DNA of 64,000 bases from Sphingomonas sp. SORGH_AS_0950 (GTDB taxonomy: Bacteria; Pseudomonadota; Alphaproteobacteria; Sphingomonadales; Sphingomonadaceae), in assembly GCF_030818415.1 (NCBI RefSeq), contig NZ_JAUTAE010000001.1:2444001-2508000 (forward strand), in the 5' to 3' direction. Below the pieces are notes generated by a model. It did not search any database. It saw nothing but the letters and a program-made list of their open reading frames with translations, and had not been told where the DNA came from. Both the position numbers and the translations under genes were made by a program. Below are positions 1 through 8,513 of this stretch, one piece after another. The stretch's first letter is position 1, and each line of letters begins with the position of its first letter.

Positions 1-2
1 AG

Positions 3-53
3 CTTTTGTACCGGGCCAAGAATGATGGCCGCGATCTGGCCTATGCGGATTGA
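3..53 (+). CDS. C-terminal tail of a GGDEF diguanylate cyclase (partial)
   Basis: Only the last 16 codons and a TGA stop lie inside the window; the rest is upstream of base 1. The tail reads LLYRAKNDGRDLAYAD, which matches the usual end of a GGDEF domain, where an (A)LYxAKxxGR(N/D) helix closes the fold. Such enzymes make cyclic di-GMP from two GTP. A PilZ-type c-di-GMP receptor candidate is encoded at 39982-40314, but nothing links the two directly. The identification rests on a short motif, so the class is likely while any other domains cannot be known. Confidence 0.7.
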   Translation, partial: LLYRAKNDGRDLAYAD

Positions 54-93
54 CGGATTGCGCCATCCGGTGGCGGATTTTCCGGTATCGGCT

Positions 94-175
94 TGGCGCA
101 ATTTGCCAGATTTTCTCGGGATGAATAATTATCTGTTGAATATCAACGCTTTATAAAACTGGCACGCTCTCTGCA
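94..175 (+). promoter_or_regulatory. sigma-54 (-24/-12) promoter with upstream inverted repeats
   Basis: Bases 159-175 read CTGGCACGCTCTCTGCA, against the sigma-54 consensus YTGGCACG-N4-TTGCW: only the first T of the -12 element differs. The invariant GG is at 161-162 and the invariant GC at 173-174, exactly 10 bases apart. Transcription would start near 186, about 48 bases before the ATG of the 35-codon gene. Two inverted repeats lie upstream: TGGC-N7-GCCA at 94-108, near -80 where enhancer-binding proteins often sit, and GTTGA-ATA-TCAAC at 135-147, closer to the promoter. The promoter match is seen in the sequence; the role of the repeats is inferred. Confidence 0.7.
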
Positions 176-233
176 AAGCTCCCGGCATCGGTCGCCAAAG
201 GGTTGGCGACCCGATCGAAAAGGGAGTTCCACC

Positions 234-341
234 ATGTTCCAGACCATCCAGGCCCGCCAGTTCCTCGTCTCCTGCATCGGCGCGCTGCTGTTCGCCGGAC
301 TGGCCATCACCTCGGCGACGCCGATCCTGCCGATCGCCTGA
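234..341 (+). CDS. 35-residue membrane microprotein behind a sigma-54 promoter
   Basis: An ATG follows an AGGGAG Shine-Dalgarno at a proper distance and opens a 35-codon frame ending in TGA. The product is MFQTIQARQFLVSC then a hydrophobic stretch (IGALLFAGLAITSA) and TPILPIA. This fits one transmembrane helix or an uncleaved or secreted signal-like peptide with a short polar N-terminus. I recall similar tiny proteins being annotated as hypothetical in sphingomonads, but I cannot name a family. The near-consensus sigma-54 promoter just upstream argues it is a real, conditionally expressed gene, perhaps for envelope or nutrient stress. No function is claimed. Confidence 0.6.
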   Translation: MFQTIQARQFLVSCIGALLFAGLAITSATPILPIA

Positions 342-445
342 GGCGTGACGCGCGATCGCGTCGGGATCGACGCCGCCGCTCCTGTCATCCTCGTCCCGCG
401 GCCGGATCGTCGCCTGTCGACGCCCGGCCGCCCGCTCTTCCCCGA

Positions 446-1066
446 TCAGGCGGGCGCGACCGCCCCGACCGGCCCCACCGGCGCCTCCTCCTCGCGCGAA
501 TAGGTGCCGGTCAGCACCCCGGCGGCCAGCACATGCCCCGCCATCGCCTCGATCATCGCGCTGCGTCCGGGGCTTTGCCCGCCGATATCGACCGCCGAGT
601 CGAGCGCGAACAGCTGAAAGACATAGCGATGCTCGCCATGACCGCGCGGCGGGTCGGGCGGCAGCCAGCCTTCGCCCAGATAGGAATTGCGCCCGACATC
701 GCCCTGTCCGGGTGAGCCTGCGCCATCCGCGACGATCGCGCCCTCGGCCAGATCGCCCGCCCGGGGCGGCAGGTTCCAGACGATCGCATGGACCAGCGGC
801 TGCGGCGTCGGTGCGTCGGCATCCTCGACCAGCAGCGCCAGCAGTGCGGTCCCCTCGGGCGGATCGCCCCAGACCAAAGGCGGCGACACGCCCGCACCAT
901 CGGCGGTGAAACGCTCGGGCAGCCGCGCCTGGTCGGCAAAGGCCGGGCTGCTCAGCGCCAGGCTGGCGGGCGGGGCCAGTTCGGGGCGGACGAGCGCGAC
1001 CGACTCGACCCCGGCGCGCCACCCGCTCATCGCCTTGCCCAGCCAGGCGGGCAGATGTTCCAGCAT
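446..1066 (-). CDS. YbhB/YbcL family (PEBP, Raf-kinase-inhibitor-like) protein
   Basis: The 206-residue product has the phosphatidylethanolamine-binding-protein fold signature: a [19 protein letters not shown] block near residue 83 and a second anion-pocket segment [16 protein letters not shown] near residue 140. An N-terminal extension of about 40 residues precedes the core (bacterial homologues are usually 150-190 residues). No signal peptide is evident. The ATG has a GGGAGA ribosome site. It ends 18 bases downstream of nothing else on this strand and lies just after the DUF1176 gene, with which it may share a transcript. Biological ligand and role in bacteria are unknown. Confidence 0.85.
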   Translation of the reverse strand: MLEHLPAWLGKAMSGWRAGVESVALVRPELAPPASLALSSPAFADQARLPERFTADGAGVSPPLVWGDPPEGTALLALLVEDADAPTPQPLVHAIVWNLPPRAGDLAEGAIVADGAGSPGQGDVGRNSYLGEGWLPPDPPRGHGEHRYVFQLFALDSAVDIGGQSPGRSAMIEAMAGHVLAAGVLTGTYSREEEAPVGPVGAVAPA

Positions 1067-1084
1067 GATCCTGTCTCCCTCGGC

Positions 1085-2107
1085 CTATCGCGCGGACACA
1101 GGACGCGCCCGCCAGACGTGCAGCGTGTCGATCGCGCCGCGACATTCGGTCATGCTCGCCGCCTCGATCAGCCGGAAGCGGGTGCCGTCCCAGCCGAAGC
1201 TCTGGCGATCGCCGCAATCGCCCAGCCCCCGGCCCTTGCCCCAGCTCGACAAGCGGCCAGCGGGCGACCACTGGGTGTTGACCAGCGTCACCGCGCCGCC
1301 CGGCTGCGGTTCGTCGGCAAAGGGAAAGGCATAGTCGAAGCGCGCGGGCGCCAGCCGCCCGTCGCGCCAGATCAGCGGCTTGACCAGATAATTATACGCC
1401 CCCGCCCCGCACGACAGCAGGACCAGAGTCGCGCGTCCGTCCAGCCGATAGGATTCGGCGCTGACCGGGCTGCCCAGGCTGTTCAGGCAGTCGAGCCGTC
1501 GCCGCATGTCGTTGATCGCCGCCGAGGGGATGGCGGGCGCGTCGCCCGGCGGCGGCGTCACCACCCGCACCAGGGGCAGTTCGGGCGGCTTGCCGCGATA
1601 GCGCGCCGCCCCCCTCGCAACGAAGGCGGCGGTGGTGCCCGCCCGTCGCTGCCGATCGTCCATATAGCGCAGCGTGGCGGCCACGCCGTTCAGCGAGACG
1701 GGCTTGGCATCGGGCGTCAGGATCGCGGCCCGCCGCCCCCGGACCAGCGCCGCGACCAGCCTGTCGGCTGCCGCCCCGCTGATCCGGCCCCGGGCTTCGC
1801 GGGCCAGCGGAACGGTGGCGACGGGGCGGCCATCGACCCGGATCGTGGCGACCCGCGCCTTGCCCGTCATGTCGGCCAGCTCGACCGCGACCATGCCGTC
1901 GGCGGTGCGCCGGATCAGCAATCCGGCATCCTGCAACATGCCGTCCTGCGGCGACAACGACGCCGCCTCGCACCCGCCGCCATTGTCGCAGGCGACGATC
2001 CAGTCGCGAAACAGCTTCGGCTTGGCCGGGACCGGCGTGTCCGGCGCGGCGGCGGCCACAGGCATGGCGAACGCCAGGAAAGCCGTGAAGGCAGCGGTGC
2101 GAATCAT
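1085..2107 (-). CDS. DUF1176 domain protein, exported
   Basis: A 340-residue protein beginning [23 protein letters not shown], a clear Sec signal peptide with cleavage near residue 20. The mature part opens [20 protein letters not shown], the pattern of DUF1176 proteins, in which paired cysteines sit in periplasmic beta domains resembling invasion-associated protein B. The ATG at 2107 is chosen because an AAGGGG ribosome site precedes it and because the signal peptide starts there; an in-frame start 17 codons earlier would bury the signal. It lies 18 bases upstream of the PEBP-family gene on the same strand. Function is unknown; periplasmic location is inferred. Confidence 0.8.
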   Translation of the reverse strand: MIRTAAFTAFLAFAMPVAAAAPDTPVPAKPKLFRDWIVACDNGGGCEAASLSPQDGMLQDAGLLIRRTADGMVAVELADMTGKARVATIRVDGRPVATVPLAREARGRISGAAADRLVAALVRGRRAAILTPDAKPVSLNGVAATLRYMDDRQRRAGTTAAFVARGAARYRGKPPELPLVRVVTPPPGDAPAIPSAAINDMRRRLDCLNSLGSPVSAESYRLDGRATLVLLSCGAGAYNYLVKPLIWRDGRLAPARFDYAFPFADEPQPGGAVTLVNTQWSPAGRLSSWGKGRGLGDCGDRQSFGWDGTRFRLIEAASMTECRGAIDTLHVWRARPVSAR

Positions 2108-2185
2108 GGGCGTATCAACCCCTTTGCTGGCGGTGACGTTCCGAAACGGATAGGGCAACGGTCAAAGAACAAGGAGAGCAGAGCG

Positions 2186-3055
2186 ATGAAGTCAGTGGGC
2201 GTGATCGGTGCCGGTCAGATGGGTGCGGGCATCGCGCAAGTGTCGGCGGCGGCGGGCCATGCGGTCAAGCTGGCCGATGTGTCGGCGGAACGGGCCGAGG
2301 CCGGCAAGGCGGGAATCGCCAGGGCGCTCGACCGGCTGGTGACGAAGGAAAAGATCACCCGCGCCGATGCCGATGCGCTGCTCTCCCGCATCGCGCCGGT
2401 CGGCGACCTGTCCGCCATGGCGGATTGCGAGCTGGTGATCGAGGCCGCGACCGAGCGCGAGGCCATCAAGCGCGCGATCTTCGAGGAGGTCGGCAAGGTG
2501 ATGTCCGACACTGCGATCCTGGCGACCAACACCTCCTCCATCCCGATCACCCGGCTGGCGCAGGCCGCGCCCGATGCGAGCCGGTTCGTCGGCGTCCATT
2601 TCTTCAATCCCGTGCCCGTCATGGGGCTGATCGAGCTGATCCGCGGCCTCGCCACCTCGGACGAGACGGTCGCCCGGGTCGAGGCCTTTGCCCAGGCGCT
2701 GGGCAAGCGCGTCGTCCATGCCAATGACGCGCCGGGCTTCATCGTGAACCGCGTGCTGATGCCGATGATCAACGAGGCGATCTTCGCATTGGGCGAGGGC
2801 GTGGCGACGATCCCCGACATCGACGCGGCGTGCCAGCTGGGGCTCAACCACCCGATGGGTCCGCTGACGCTGGCGGATTTCATCGGGCTCGACACCTGCC
2901 TGGAGATCACCCGCGTGCTGTTCGAAGGGACGGGCGACCCCAAATTCCGCCCCGCCCCGCTGCTGATCAAATATGTCGAGGCGGGCTGGTATGGCCGCAA
3001 GACCAAGCGGGGCTTCTACGACTATTCGGGCGCGGAGCCCGTGCCGACGCGCTAA
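2186..3055 (+). CDS. 3-hydroxybutyryl-CoA dehydrogenase family
   Basis: The enzyme oxidises or reduces 3-hydroxyacyl-CoA/acetoacetyl-CoA with NAD(P)(H), in beta-oxidation or butyrate/PHB-type metabolism. The 289-residue length is typical for the single-function enzyme. The Rossmann motif GAGQMGAG occupies residues 7-14, the catalytic histidine is H138 in [16 protein letters not shown] with its partner E150, and GLNHPMGPL follows in the C-terminal helical domain. The ATG has a strong AAGGAGAG ribosome site. It is transcribed divergently from the DUF1176 gene, and a palindromic repeat follows its stop. No other CoA gene is adjacent, so the pathway is not fixed by context. Confidence 0.93.
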   Translation: MKSVGVIGAGQMGAGIAQVSAAAGHAVKLADVSAERAEAGKAGIARALDRLVTKEKITRADADALLSRIAPVGDLSAMADCELVIEAATEREAIKRAIFEEVGKVMSDTAILATNTSSIPITRLAQAAPDASRFVGVHFFNPVPVMGLIELIRGLATSDETVARVEAFAQALGKRVVHANDAPGFIVNRVLMPMINEAIFALGEGVATIPDIDAACQLGLNHPMGPLTLADFIGLDTCLEITRVLFEGTGDPKFRPAPLLIKYVEAGWYGRKTKRGFYDYSGAEPVPTR

Positions 3056-3063
3056 TCCCCCGA

Positions 3064-3192
3064 TCCTCCCCATCGGAGATGGGGAGGTGGCAGGCCGAAG
3101 GCCTGACGGAGGGGCCTCGCCATGGGCGAGGATGCCCCTCCACCACGCCCTCCGGGCGCGGTCCCCCTCCCCAAGCCGAGCTTGGGGAGGAT
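3064..3192. repeat. Family A palindromic intergenic repeat, copy 1
   Basis: Between two convergent genes. The outer arms TCCTCCCC and GGGGAGGA are inverted, and inside lies the hallmark core GGGGAGGTGGCAGGC...GCCTGACGGAGGGG, itself a hairpin. The same layout recurs at 6331, 14561, 20833 and 44152. Such a fold could act as a bidirectional terminator or mRNA-end stabiliser. Confidence 0.8.
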
Positions 3193-4521
3193 TCAGAATG
3201 CGCCGTGGACGCGCAGCGCGAAGACCTCCGCAGGCCCGCGATCGCGGTTATAGCCGGGGTTGCCGACATATTGCGCGTCCAGCGTCACCGCGAGCGCGCG
3301 GGTCAACGCCACGTCGTAATAGGCCTCGGCAATCTCCTCGGTGCCCGCATTGGGCAGTCGCCCGTCGCCGACCAGCACGCCCAGGCCGCCCGCCGCCAGA
3401 TAGCGGCGATGCTCGGCCGAAATGCCGTTGGCGACCAGCGCCAGCCCGACCCGGTCCTGCGCCCGGCCCCAGCCCTTGCCGTTCAGCGCCGCGCCGATCT
3501 GCGCCGTCCGGTCGATATCGGTGAAGTCATAGGGCTCGATCGACCCGTCGCTGACCCCAACCCGCGCGAACAGGCCCAGCGTGTCGGTCAGCGCCTGGTC
3601 CATGTTCATATAGCCGCCGATCCGCGTCAGCCGCCGCCGGGTGAAGGACGGATCGACCGCGCCGCCGGTCGCGGCGGCATAGGCCAGCGCCTCGTCGAAG
3701 CGGCTGAAATTGCCCCGGTTGCGGAAGAAGCCGAAGCGCACCGATCCCGGCCGCCCGGCCAGACGGTGGCGATGCTCGACCTCGGCATCCAGCTGATACT
3801 GGCCGAAGCCATGTTCCAGCCGCTCGCCATTGGGGATGGTCGACAGGTTGAACAGTCCGGTCCGCAACGTCCAGTCGCCGCGATAGAGTTCCGCGGCGAT
3901 GCCGGTGGTATAGCCCCAGGCATCGGCGGCGTAATCGAAGCTGCCGGTATCGACGACCGACCAGTTGAGGAAATCGCCGCGCGGGTCGTGCGCATAGGGG
4001 TTGGTGTCGAACACGTCGCCGACGCCGAACTTGCCGATGGTCAGCACGACCCGGTCGACACTCCGCGATCCGCCAAGCTGGTTGGCGATCCCCGCCACCG
4101 CCTCGCGCGCGCCGCCCAGCCCCAGGGTCTGGCGGAAAAAGGCGCGTTGCAGCCGGAAATAGGGCTCGGCCTTGCCGACCTTATAGGCCTCCGCGCTGGG
4201 AAAGCCCGCGACGCCCAGCGTATTGGACAGGCCGAAGCCCTGGTCGATCTCGGGATTCACCCAGATTTCGCCGCCGCCCCAGGGCCGCGCGCCGAGATAG
4301 GCGGTGACGTCGGCGGTTTCCTTCAGCTGGTGCGGGGTCAGGCTGTTGGTCCCGGCATAGGGCGAGGCGAAACCGCCCACGCCCTGCGCGACGAGGGTCG
4401 CCTGGCCGTGGATGGCGAAATCCTGCGGCGTGTCGGTCGGCGGGGCAAGGTCCTGCGCGGCGGCGGCGCGCGCGAACAGCAACAGGCCGCACAGCGCGGC
4501 CCGCGAAACGATACGGGTCAT
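3193..4521 (-). CDS. OprB-type carbohydrate porin
   Basis: A 442-residue outer-membrane protein with a signal peptide ending in ARAAAAQ near residue 22. The mature part shows the carbohydrate-selective porin pattern: NPEIDQGFGLSNTLGVAGF, LTIGKFGVGDVFDTNPYA, DFLNWSVVDTGSFDYAADA and alternating amphipathic strands ending in an aromatic residue (HGAF). OprB porins pass glucose and other sugars. The ATG has an AAGGA site eight bases upstream. It is the second gene of a probable two-gene transcript after a 48-codon ORF. No sugar transporter is adjacent, so the substrate is open. Confidence 0.85.
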   Translation of the reverse strand: MTRIVSRAALCGLLLFARAAAAQDLAPPTDTPQDFAIHGQATLVAQGVGGFASPYAGTNSLTPHQLKETADVTAYLGARPWGGGEIWVNPEIDQGFGLSNTLGVAGFPSAEAYKVGKAEPYFRLQRAFFRQTLGLGGAREAVAGIANQLGGSRSVDRVVLTIGKFGVGDVFDTNPYAHDPRGDFLNWSVVDTGSFDYAADAWGYTTGIAAELYRGDWTLRTGLFNLSTIPNGERLEHGFGQYQLDAEVEHRHRLAGRPGSVRFGFFRNRGNFSRFDEALAYAAATGGAVDPSFTRRRLTRIGGYMNMDQALTDTLGLFARVGVSDGSIEPYDFTDIDRTAQIGAALNGKGWGRAQDRVGLALVANGISAEHRRYLAAGGLGVLVGDGRLPNAGTEEIAEAYYDVALTRALAVTLDAQYVGNPGYNRDRGPAEVFALRVHGAF

Positions 4522-4547
4522 CGAGGTCGTCCTTGAAAGCGGGGCGG

Positions 4548-4694
4548 TCAGGCCGAGGGGCGGGTCCGGCGGATCGCCTGGGGACGGCTGGACGCCACGG
4601 CGCGGAGCAACCGCGCGCGCTCAAGGGGAACGCTGGCCATGACGGTGGCGAGCGACTGGGCGCGGACATGCGCGCGGAACATCATGCGGGTCAT
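4548..4694 (-). CDS. 48-residue leader ORF upstream of the porin
   Basis: An ATG with a near-perfect AAGGAGG ribosome site six bases upstream opens a 48-codon frame that ends 26 bases before the porin start. The product begins MTRMMFRAHVRAQSLATVM and is strongly basic and arginine-rich, with no signal peptide or obvious membrane segment. The quality of the ribosome site, better than that of most genes here, argues for translation. It could be a leader peptide whose translation tunes porin expression, or a small basic protein of its own. I do not recognise a family. Confidence 0.45.
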   Translation of the reverse strand: MTRMMFRAHVRAQSLATVMASVPLERARLLRAVASSRPQAIRRTRPSA

Positions 4695-4951
4695 GACAGA
4701 CCTCCTTCGGGTTCGTGTGGTCGAGCCCGGCGGAAGGTCGGCGAGGAACGGCGTTAGCGGGCCGACATCGTCGACCCCGTCAGGCCCGTCAGACGGTCGG
4801 CAAGAACGTGGACGCCGAAGCGTCTACTGTCCTCGTCGCCGGACAAGGGACTAGATCGGGGCATTGTGATCCTGTGCAGTGAGTCGGCCACGAGCGCGAC
4901 CGACCGGGCGCCCATAGCGCGCCCACCTGCAGGATCAACCCCGAAAGCGCC

Positions 4952-6211
4952 CTACCCGATCAGGAGGCCCGCCAGCGCGGCCGACATCAGGTTGGCGAGG
5001 CTCCCCGCGATCAGCGCGCGGATGCCGAGGCGCGCGATGGTCGGGCGCTGGTTCGGCGCCAGGCTGCCCGTCACCGCCATCTGGATCGCGATCGAGGAGA
5101 AATTGGCAAAGCCGCACAGCGCGAAGGTGACGACCGCGACGGTGCGCGGCGACAGCTGCGCGGCCTGCTTGCCCAGGTCGATATAGGCGACGAACTCGTT
5201 GAGCACGATCTTCTCGCCGAACAGGCCGCCCGCGATCCCCGCTTCCTTCCACGGCACGTTGAGCAGCGCCATGATCGGCTGGAACACATAGCCGAGCAGC
5301 GCCTGGAAGCTGAGTCCCGGAATCCCAACCAGATTGCCCAGCCCGCCCAGCAACCCGTTCGCCAGCGCGACCAGCGCGACGAAGGCCAGCACCATCGCAC
5401 CGACCGCGACGGCCAGCTTCACGCCGGTCTGCGCACCTTGCGCGGCCGCCATGATGATGTTGGCGGGCTTTTCCTCGTCATGCGTCGCCTCGGCGAGGGA
5501 AATCCTCTCATCCTCGATCACATCGCCCAGCGGCAGCTGGCCGGCGGGCGGTTCGGGCCGGTCGGGCATGATGATCTTGGCCATCAGGATGCCGCCGGGC
5601 GCTGCCATGAAGCTGGCCGCGAGCAGATATTCGATCGAGATGCCCATCGAGGCATAGGCCGCCAGGATCGTGCCCGCCACGCCCGCCATGCCGCTGGTCA
5701 TCACGGTGAACAGCTGTGCGGGGGTGAGGCTGGCCAGATAGGGCCGGATGACGAGCGGCGATTCGGACTGGCCGACGAAGACATTGGCGGCCGCGCAGAG
5801 CGATTCCACCTTGGACACGCCGATCACCTTCTCGATCGCACCGCCCAGCCAGCGCACGACCAGCTGCATGATCCCCAGATAATAGAGGATCGACACCAGC
5901 GCGGCGAAGAAGATGATGACCGGCAGCGCCTGGATCGCGAAATTGCGCCCCAGCGGATCGGAGGCCAGCGCGCCGAACAGGAAGCTGGTCCCCTCATTGG
6001 CATAGCCGAGCAGCCCGGCGACCCCGGCAGACAGCGTCTGCAGCACCTTCTTGCCCCAGGGGACATAGAGGACGAGCACCGCGATCCCCGCCTGCAACGC
6101 AAAGGCCGCACCGACCACGCGCAGGCGGATGGCGCGACGATCGGTGGACAGGGCGACCGCGATCGCCAGGATGACAAGGATACCGGCGATACCGATGGCA
6201 AAACGATTCAT
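4952..6211 (-). CDS. nupC: NupC-family concentrative nucleoside transporter
   Basis: A 419-residue inner-membrane protein with many hydrophobic helices and the conserved CNT core: [19 protein letters not shown] near residue 145, [18 protein letters not shown] with the second helical hairpin, and the later segment [12 protein letters not shown] with [14 protein letters not shown]. These regions form the nucleoside and sodium or proton sites in the family. The length and the QSESPL motif match NupC/CNT well. It is a single gene with no nucleoside catabolic genes nearby. The ATG has only a weak ribosome site. Confidence 0.93.
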   Translation of the reverse strand: MNRFAIGIAGILVILAIAVALSTDRRAIRLRVVGAAFALQAGIAVLVLYVPWGKKVLQTLSAGVAGLLGYANEGTSFLFGALASDPLGRNFAIQALPVIIFFAALVSILYYLGIMQLVVRWLGGAIEKVIGVSKVESLCAAANVFVGQSESPLVIRPYLASLTPAQLFTVMTSGMAGVAGTILAAYASMGISIEYLLAASFMAAPGGILMAKIIMPDRPEPPAGQLPLGDVIEDERISLAEATHDEEKPANIIMAAAQGAQTGVKLAVAVGAMVLAFVALVALANGLLGGLGNLVGIPGLSFQALLGYVFQPIMALLNVPWKEAGIAGGLFGEKIVLNEFVAYIDLGKQAAQLSPRTVAVVTFALCGFANFSSIAIQMAVTGSLAPNQRPTIARLGIRALIAGSLANLMSAALAGLLIG

Positions 6212-6330
6212 GCGCGCTGCTTAACTATCCGCGTTGACGGGTGGTGACACGACGCGGCCCCCCGGCTGCGCGGGGGTGCATCATAAGCATGGTCCGGGGC
6301 GACCGCCATAGTTTTGATCGGAGGAGGTAA

Positions 6331-6449
6331 TTCCTCCCTATAAGGGGAGGCGGCAGGACGAAGCCCTGACGGAAGGGGGGTCGGCCTATCGATAGCGGGA
6401 CACCCCTCCGACGCGCTGCGCGCGCCACCTCCCCTTGCAGGGGAGGAAT
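6331..6449. repeat. Family A palindromic intergenic repeat, copy 2
   Basis: Outer arms TTCCTCCC and GGGAGGAA frame the core GGGGAGGCGGCAGGACGAAGC...CTGACGGAAGGGGG and its inverted partner ACACCCCTCC...CCACCTCCCC. It ends two bases before the mgtE stop codon, between two tandem minus-strand genes. Confidence 0.8.
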
Positions 6450-6450
6450 G

Positions 6451-7821
6451 TTACCCCGTCAGCCCGGCCGCCGTCGCCAGCCCCAGAAACGCCAGGAAGC
6501 CGATCGAATCGGTGGTCATCGTCACGAACACCGACGACGCCACCGCCGGGTCGGCATCGAACCGGTCGAGCGTCACCGGCACCAGCACGCCTGCCAGCCC
6601 CGCGACCAGGATATTGGTCATCATCGCCGCCGCGATCACCATGCCCAGCGCCGGATTGGCGAAGACCAGGCTGACCCCCACCCCGATCACCGCCGCGACC
6701 GTCACGCCGTTCATCATCGCCACGCGAATCTCGCGCAGGATCGCGCGGGTCGTGTTGGAGCGGGTCAGCTGGTTGGTCGCCAGCGCGCGCACCGTCACCG
6801 CCAGCGTCTGCGTCCCCGCATTGCCGCCGACCCCCGCGACGATCGGCATCAGCGTCGCCAGCGCCACCATCCGCGCGATCGTCCCCTCGAACGCGGCGAT
6901 CACCGAAGAGGCGACCATCGCGGTGACCAGGTTGGCGATCAGCCAGCGGACGCGGCTCTTGTAGCTGTCGAGGATCGGCTCGTTGATGTCACCCTCGCCC
7001 GCGCCCGACAGGCGCAGCACGTCCTCGCCCGCCTCCTGCTGGATGATGTGGACGATGTCGTCGACGGTGATCATGCCGACCAGCCGCCCGCTGCCATCGA
7101 CCACCGCGGCCGAAATCAGCGCATATTTCTGGAAGCGCAGCGCGACCTCTTCCTGGTCCATGTCGACCGGGATCAGCGTCTGTTCGCGCTTCATCACGTC
7201 GCCGATCGCGATGCCGCCCGGCGCGCGCAGGATCCAGGACAGCTGGCACGTCCCGATCGGACGATGGCCGGGATCGACGACGAAGATTTCCCAGAAATCG
7301 GTGGTCAGTTCCTCGTCGCCGCGCAGGAACTCGATCGTCTCGGCCACCGTCCAATGCTCGGGCACCGCGATCAGTTCGCGCTGCATCAGGCGGCCGGCGG
7401 ATTCCTCGGGGAAGGACAGCGCCTCCTCGATCGCGGCGCGGTCGTCGGGGTCGAGCGCGCGCAGCACCGCACGCTGCTCATCCTCGTCCATGTCCTCGAT
7501 GATCGCCACCGCGTCGTCGGTGTCGAGCTCGGAGGCGATGTCGGCGACTTCATGCGGTTCGAGCGCCTGGATCAGCTGCTCGCGCACATAGTCGTTCATC
7601 TCGGCGAAGACGTCGCCGTTCAGCAGGTCCGCGACCGCGCGCGCCAGGCTGACCCGCTCCTCGTCGTCGACCAGTTCGAACAGGTCGGCGATGTCGGCGG
7701 GATGGAGCGGCTCGACCAGCGCTCGCGCGCCCTCGTCGTCGCCCGCCTTCAGCGCGTCGAGCACGGCGGTGACATATTCGGGCTTCAGCCGGTCGTCCTC
7801 GTCCAGCTGGGTTTCCGGCAA
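6451..7821 (-). CDS. mgtE: Magnesium transporter MgtE
   Basis: MgtE is a homodimeric Mg2+ channel whose cytoplasmic domains close the pore when Mg2+ is plentiful. The order is acidic N-domain (about residues 10-130), two CBS domains (about 135-265) and five C-terminal helices including GVGGNAGTQTLAV, the conserved pore region. The coordinates use the first standard start, TTG at 7821, but that codon has no ribosome site. Fourteen codons upstream, ATC at 7863 sits six bases after GGGAGG and would add ISDTELPDLETETP, resembling the MSDT-type N-termini I recall for homologues. No ATG/GTG/TTG exists in frame further upstream, so an ATC start (or an ATG misread as ATC) is likely. Confidence 0.95.
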   Translation of the reverse strand: MPETQLDEDDRLKPEYVTAVLDALKAGDDEGARALVEPLHPADIADLFELVDDEERVSLARAVADLLNGDVFAEMNDYVREQLIQALEPHEVADIASELDTDDAVAIIEDMDEDEQRAVLRALDPDDRAAIEEALSFPEESAGRLMQRELIAVPEHWTVAETIEFLRGDEELTTDFWEIFVVDPGHRPIGTCQLSWILRAPGGIAIGDVMKREQTLIPVDMDQEEVALRFQKYALISAAVVDGSGRLVGMITVDDIVHIIQQEAGEDVLRLSGAGEGDINEPILDSYKSRVRWLIANLVTAMVASSVIAAFEGTIARMVALATLMPIVAGVGGNAGTQTLAVTVRALATNQLTRSNTTRAILREIRVAMMNGVTVAAVIGVGVSLVFANPALGMVIAAAMMTNILVAGLAGVLVPVTLDRFDADPAVASSVFVTMTTDSIGFLAFLGLATAAGLTG

Positions 7822-7860
7822 CGGGGTCTCGGTTTCGAGGTCGGGGAGTTCGGTGTCGCT

Positions 7861-7876
7861 GATCTCGGCCTCCCTC
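7861..7876 (-). promoter_or_regulatory. Ribosome site and probable ATC start of mgtE
   Basis: On the minus strand GAGGGAGGCCGAG is followed directly by ATC (bases 7863-7861) and then AGC GAC ACC GAA. The GGGAGG to ATC spacing is ideal, and the frame runs open into mgtE. ATC is a very rare initiator; the best known non-canonical case of this type is the ATT of infC. Confidence 0.5.
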
Positions 7877-7979
7877 GATGGAACATGAACGCGGCGTCAT
7901 GCCTCTATCGCGCGGTGCCCGCATTTGCCAGCGGGCACAGGAATGCCTACCTGCGGCACATCAACCAAGGAAGACCCTT

Positions 7980-8435
7980 ATGGCCGAGACTTTTTCCAAG
8001 CTGACCCTGACGCTCGACAGCGGCGATGTCGTCATCACGCTCCGCCCCGACCTGGCGCCCGAGCATGTCGCGCGCATCGGCGGGCTCGCCAATGAAGGTT
8101 TCTACGACGGCGTCGTGTTCCACCGCGTGATCCCCGGCTTCATGGCGCAGGGCGGCGACCCCACCGGCACCGGCATGTCGGGTTCGGACAAGCCCAATTT
8201 GAAGCAGGAATTCAACGCCGAGCCGCATGTGCGCGGCACCTGCTCGATGGCGCGGACCAACGACCCGAACTCGGCCAATTCGCAGTTCTTCATCTGCTTC
8301 GACGATGCGCGCTTCCTCGACCGCCAGTACACCGTCTGGGGCCAGGTCGAGAGCGGCATGGAGCATGTCGACGCGCTCCCCAAGGGCGAGCCGCCCCGCA
8401 ATCCGGGCAAGATCCTGAAGGCGACCGCGGAGTAA
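7980..8435 (+). CDS. ppiB: Cyclophilin-type peptidyl-prolyl cis-trans isomerase
   Basis: A 151-residue single-domain cyclophilin without a signal peptide, so cytoplasmic. It catalyses proline isomerisation during folding. The active-site block VVFHRVIPGFMAQGGDPTG carries the catalytic arginine, phenylalanine and glutamine, followed by MARTNDPNSANSQFFIC and FLDRQYTVWGQV. The ATG has an AAGGAAG site. It is divergent from mgtE (116 bases to the ATC) and ends in a strong intrinsic terminator, so it is a single-gene unit. The symbol is by resemblance to small cytoplasmic PpiB. Confidence 0.93.
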   Translation: MAETFSKLTLTLDSGDVVITLRPDLAPEHVARIGGLANEGFYDGVVFHRVIPGFMAQGGDPTGTGMSGSDKPNLKQEFNAEPHVRGTCSMARTNDPNSANSQFFICFDDARFLDRQYTVWGQVESGMEHVDALPKGEPPRNPGKILKATAE

Positions 8436-8452
8436 TTTTCGCGAAACGCCGG

Positions 8453-8489
8453 AAGGGGGGAGTCTCGAAAGGGGCTCCCCCCTTTTTTT
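8453..8489 (+). terminator. Intrinsic terminator of the cyclophilin gene
   Basis: AAGGGGGGAG (8453-8462) pairs perfectly with CTCCCCCCTT (8475-8484) over ten base pairs, with a 12-base loop, and a run of seven T follows (8483-8489). This is a textbook rho-independent terminator 17 bases after the stop codon. Confidence 0.95.
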
Positions 8490-8513
8490 GTTTGGCCCCA
8501 ACTTCTCCACGCG

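Noticed and set aside
788..2185. Open frame upstream of and in phase with 3-hydroxyacyl-CoA dehydrogenase
   Set aside because: It is antisense to the PEBP and DUF1176 genes. The dehydrogenase has its own AAGGAGAG site and conserved N-terminus at 2186.
3064..3192. CRISPR-like array from recurring repeats
   Set aside because: The repeats are single elements scattered over tens of kilobases with mirrored arms, not regularly spaced direct repeats with spacers, and no cas gene is present.
4695..4951. Possible riboswitch or promoter region before the leader ORF and porin
   Set aside because: I find no recognised riboswitch core, no sigma-70 or sigma-54 match that I would defend, and no further ORF with a ribosome site.
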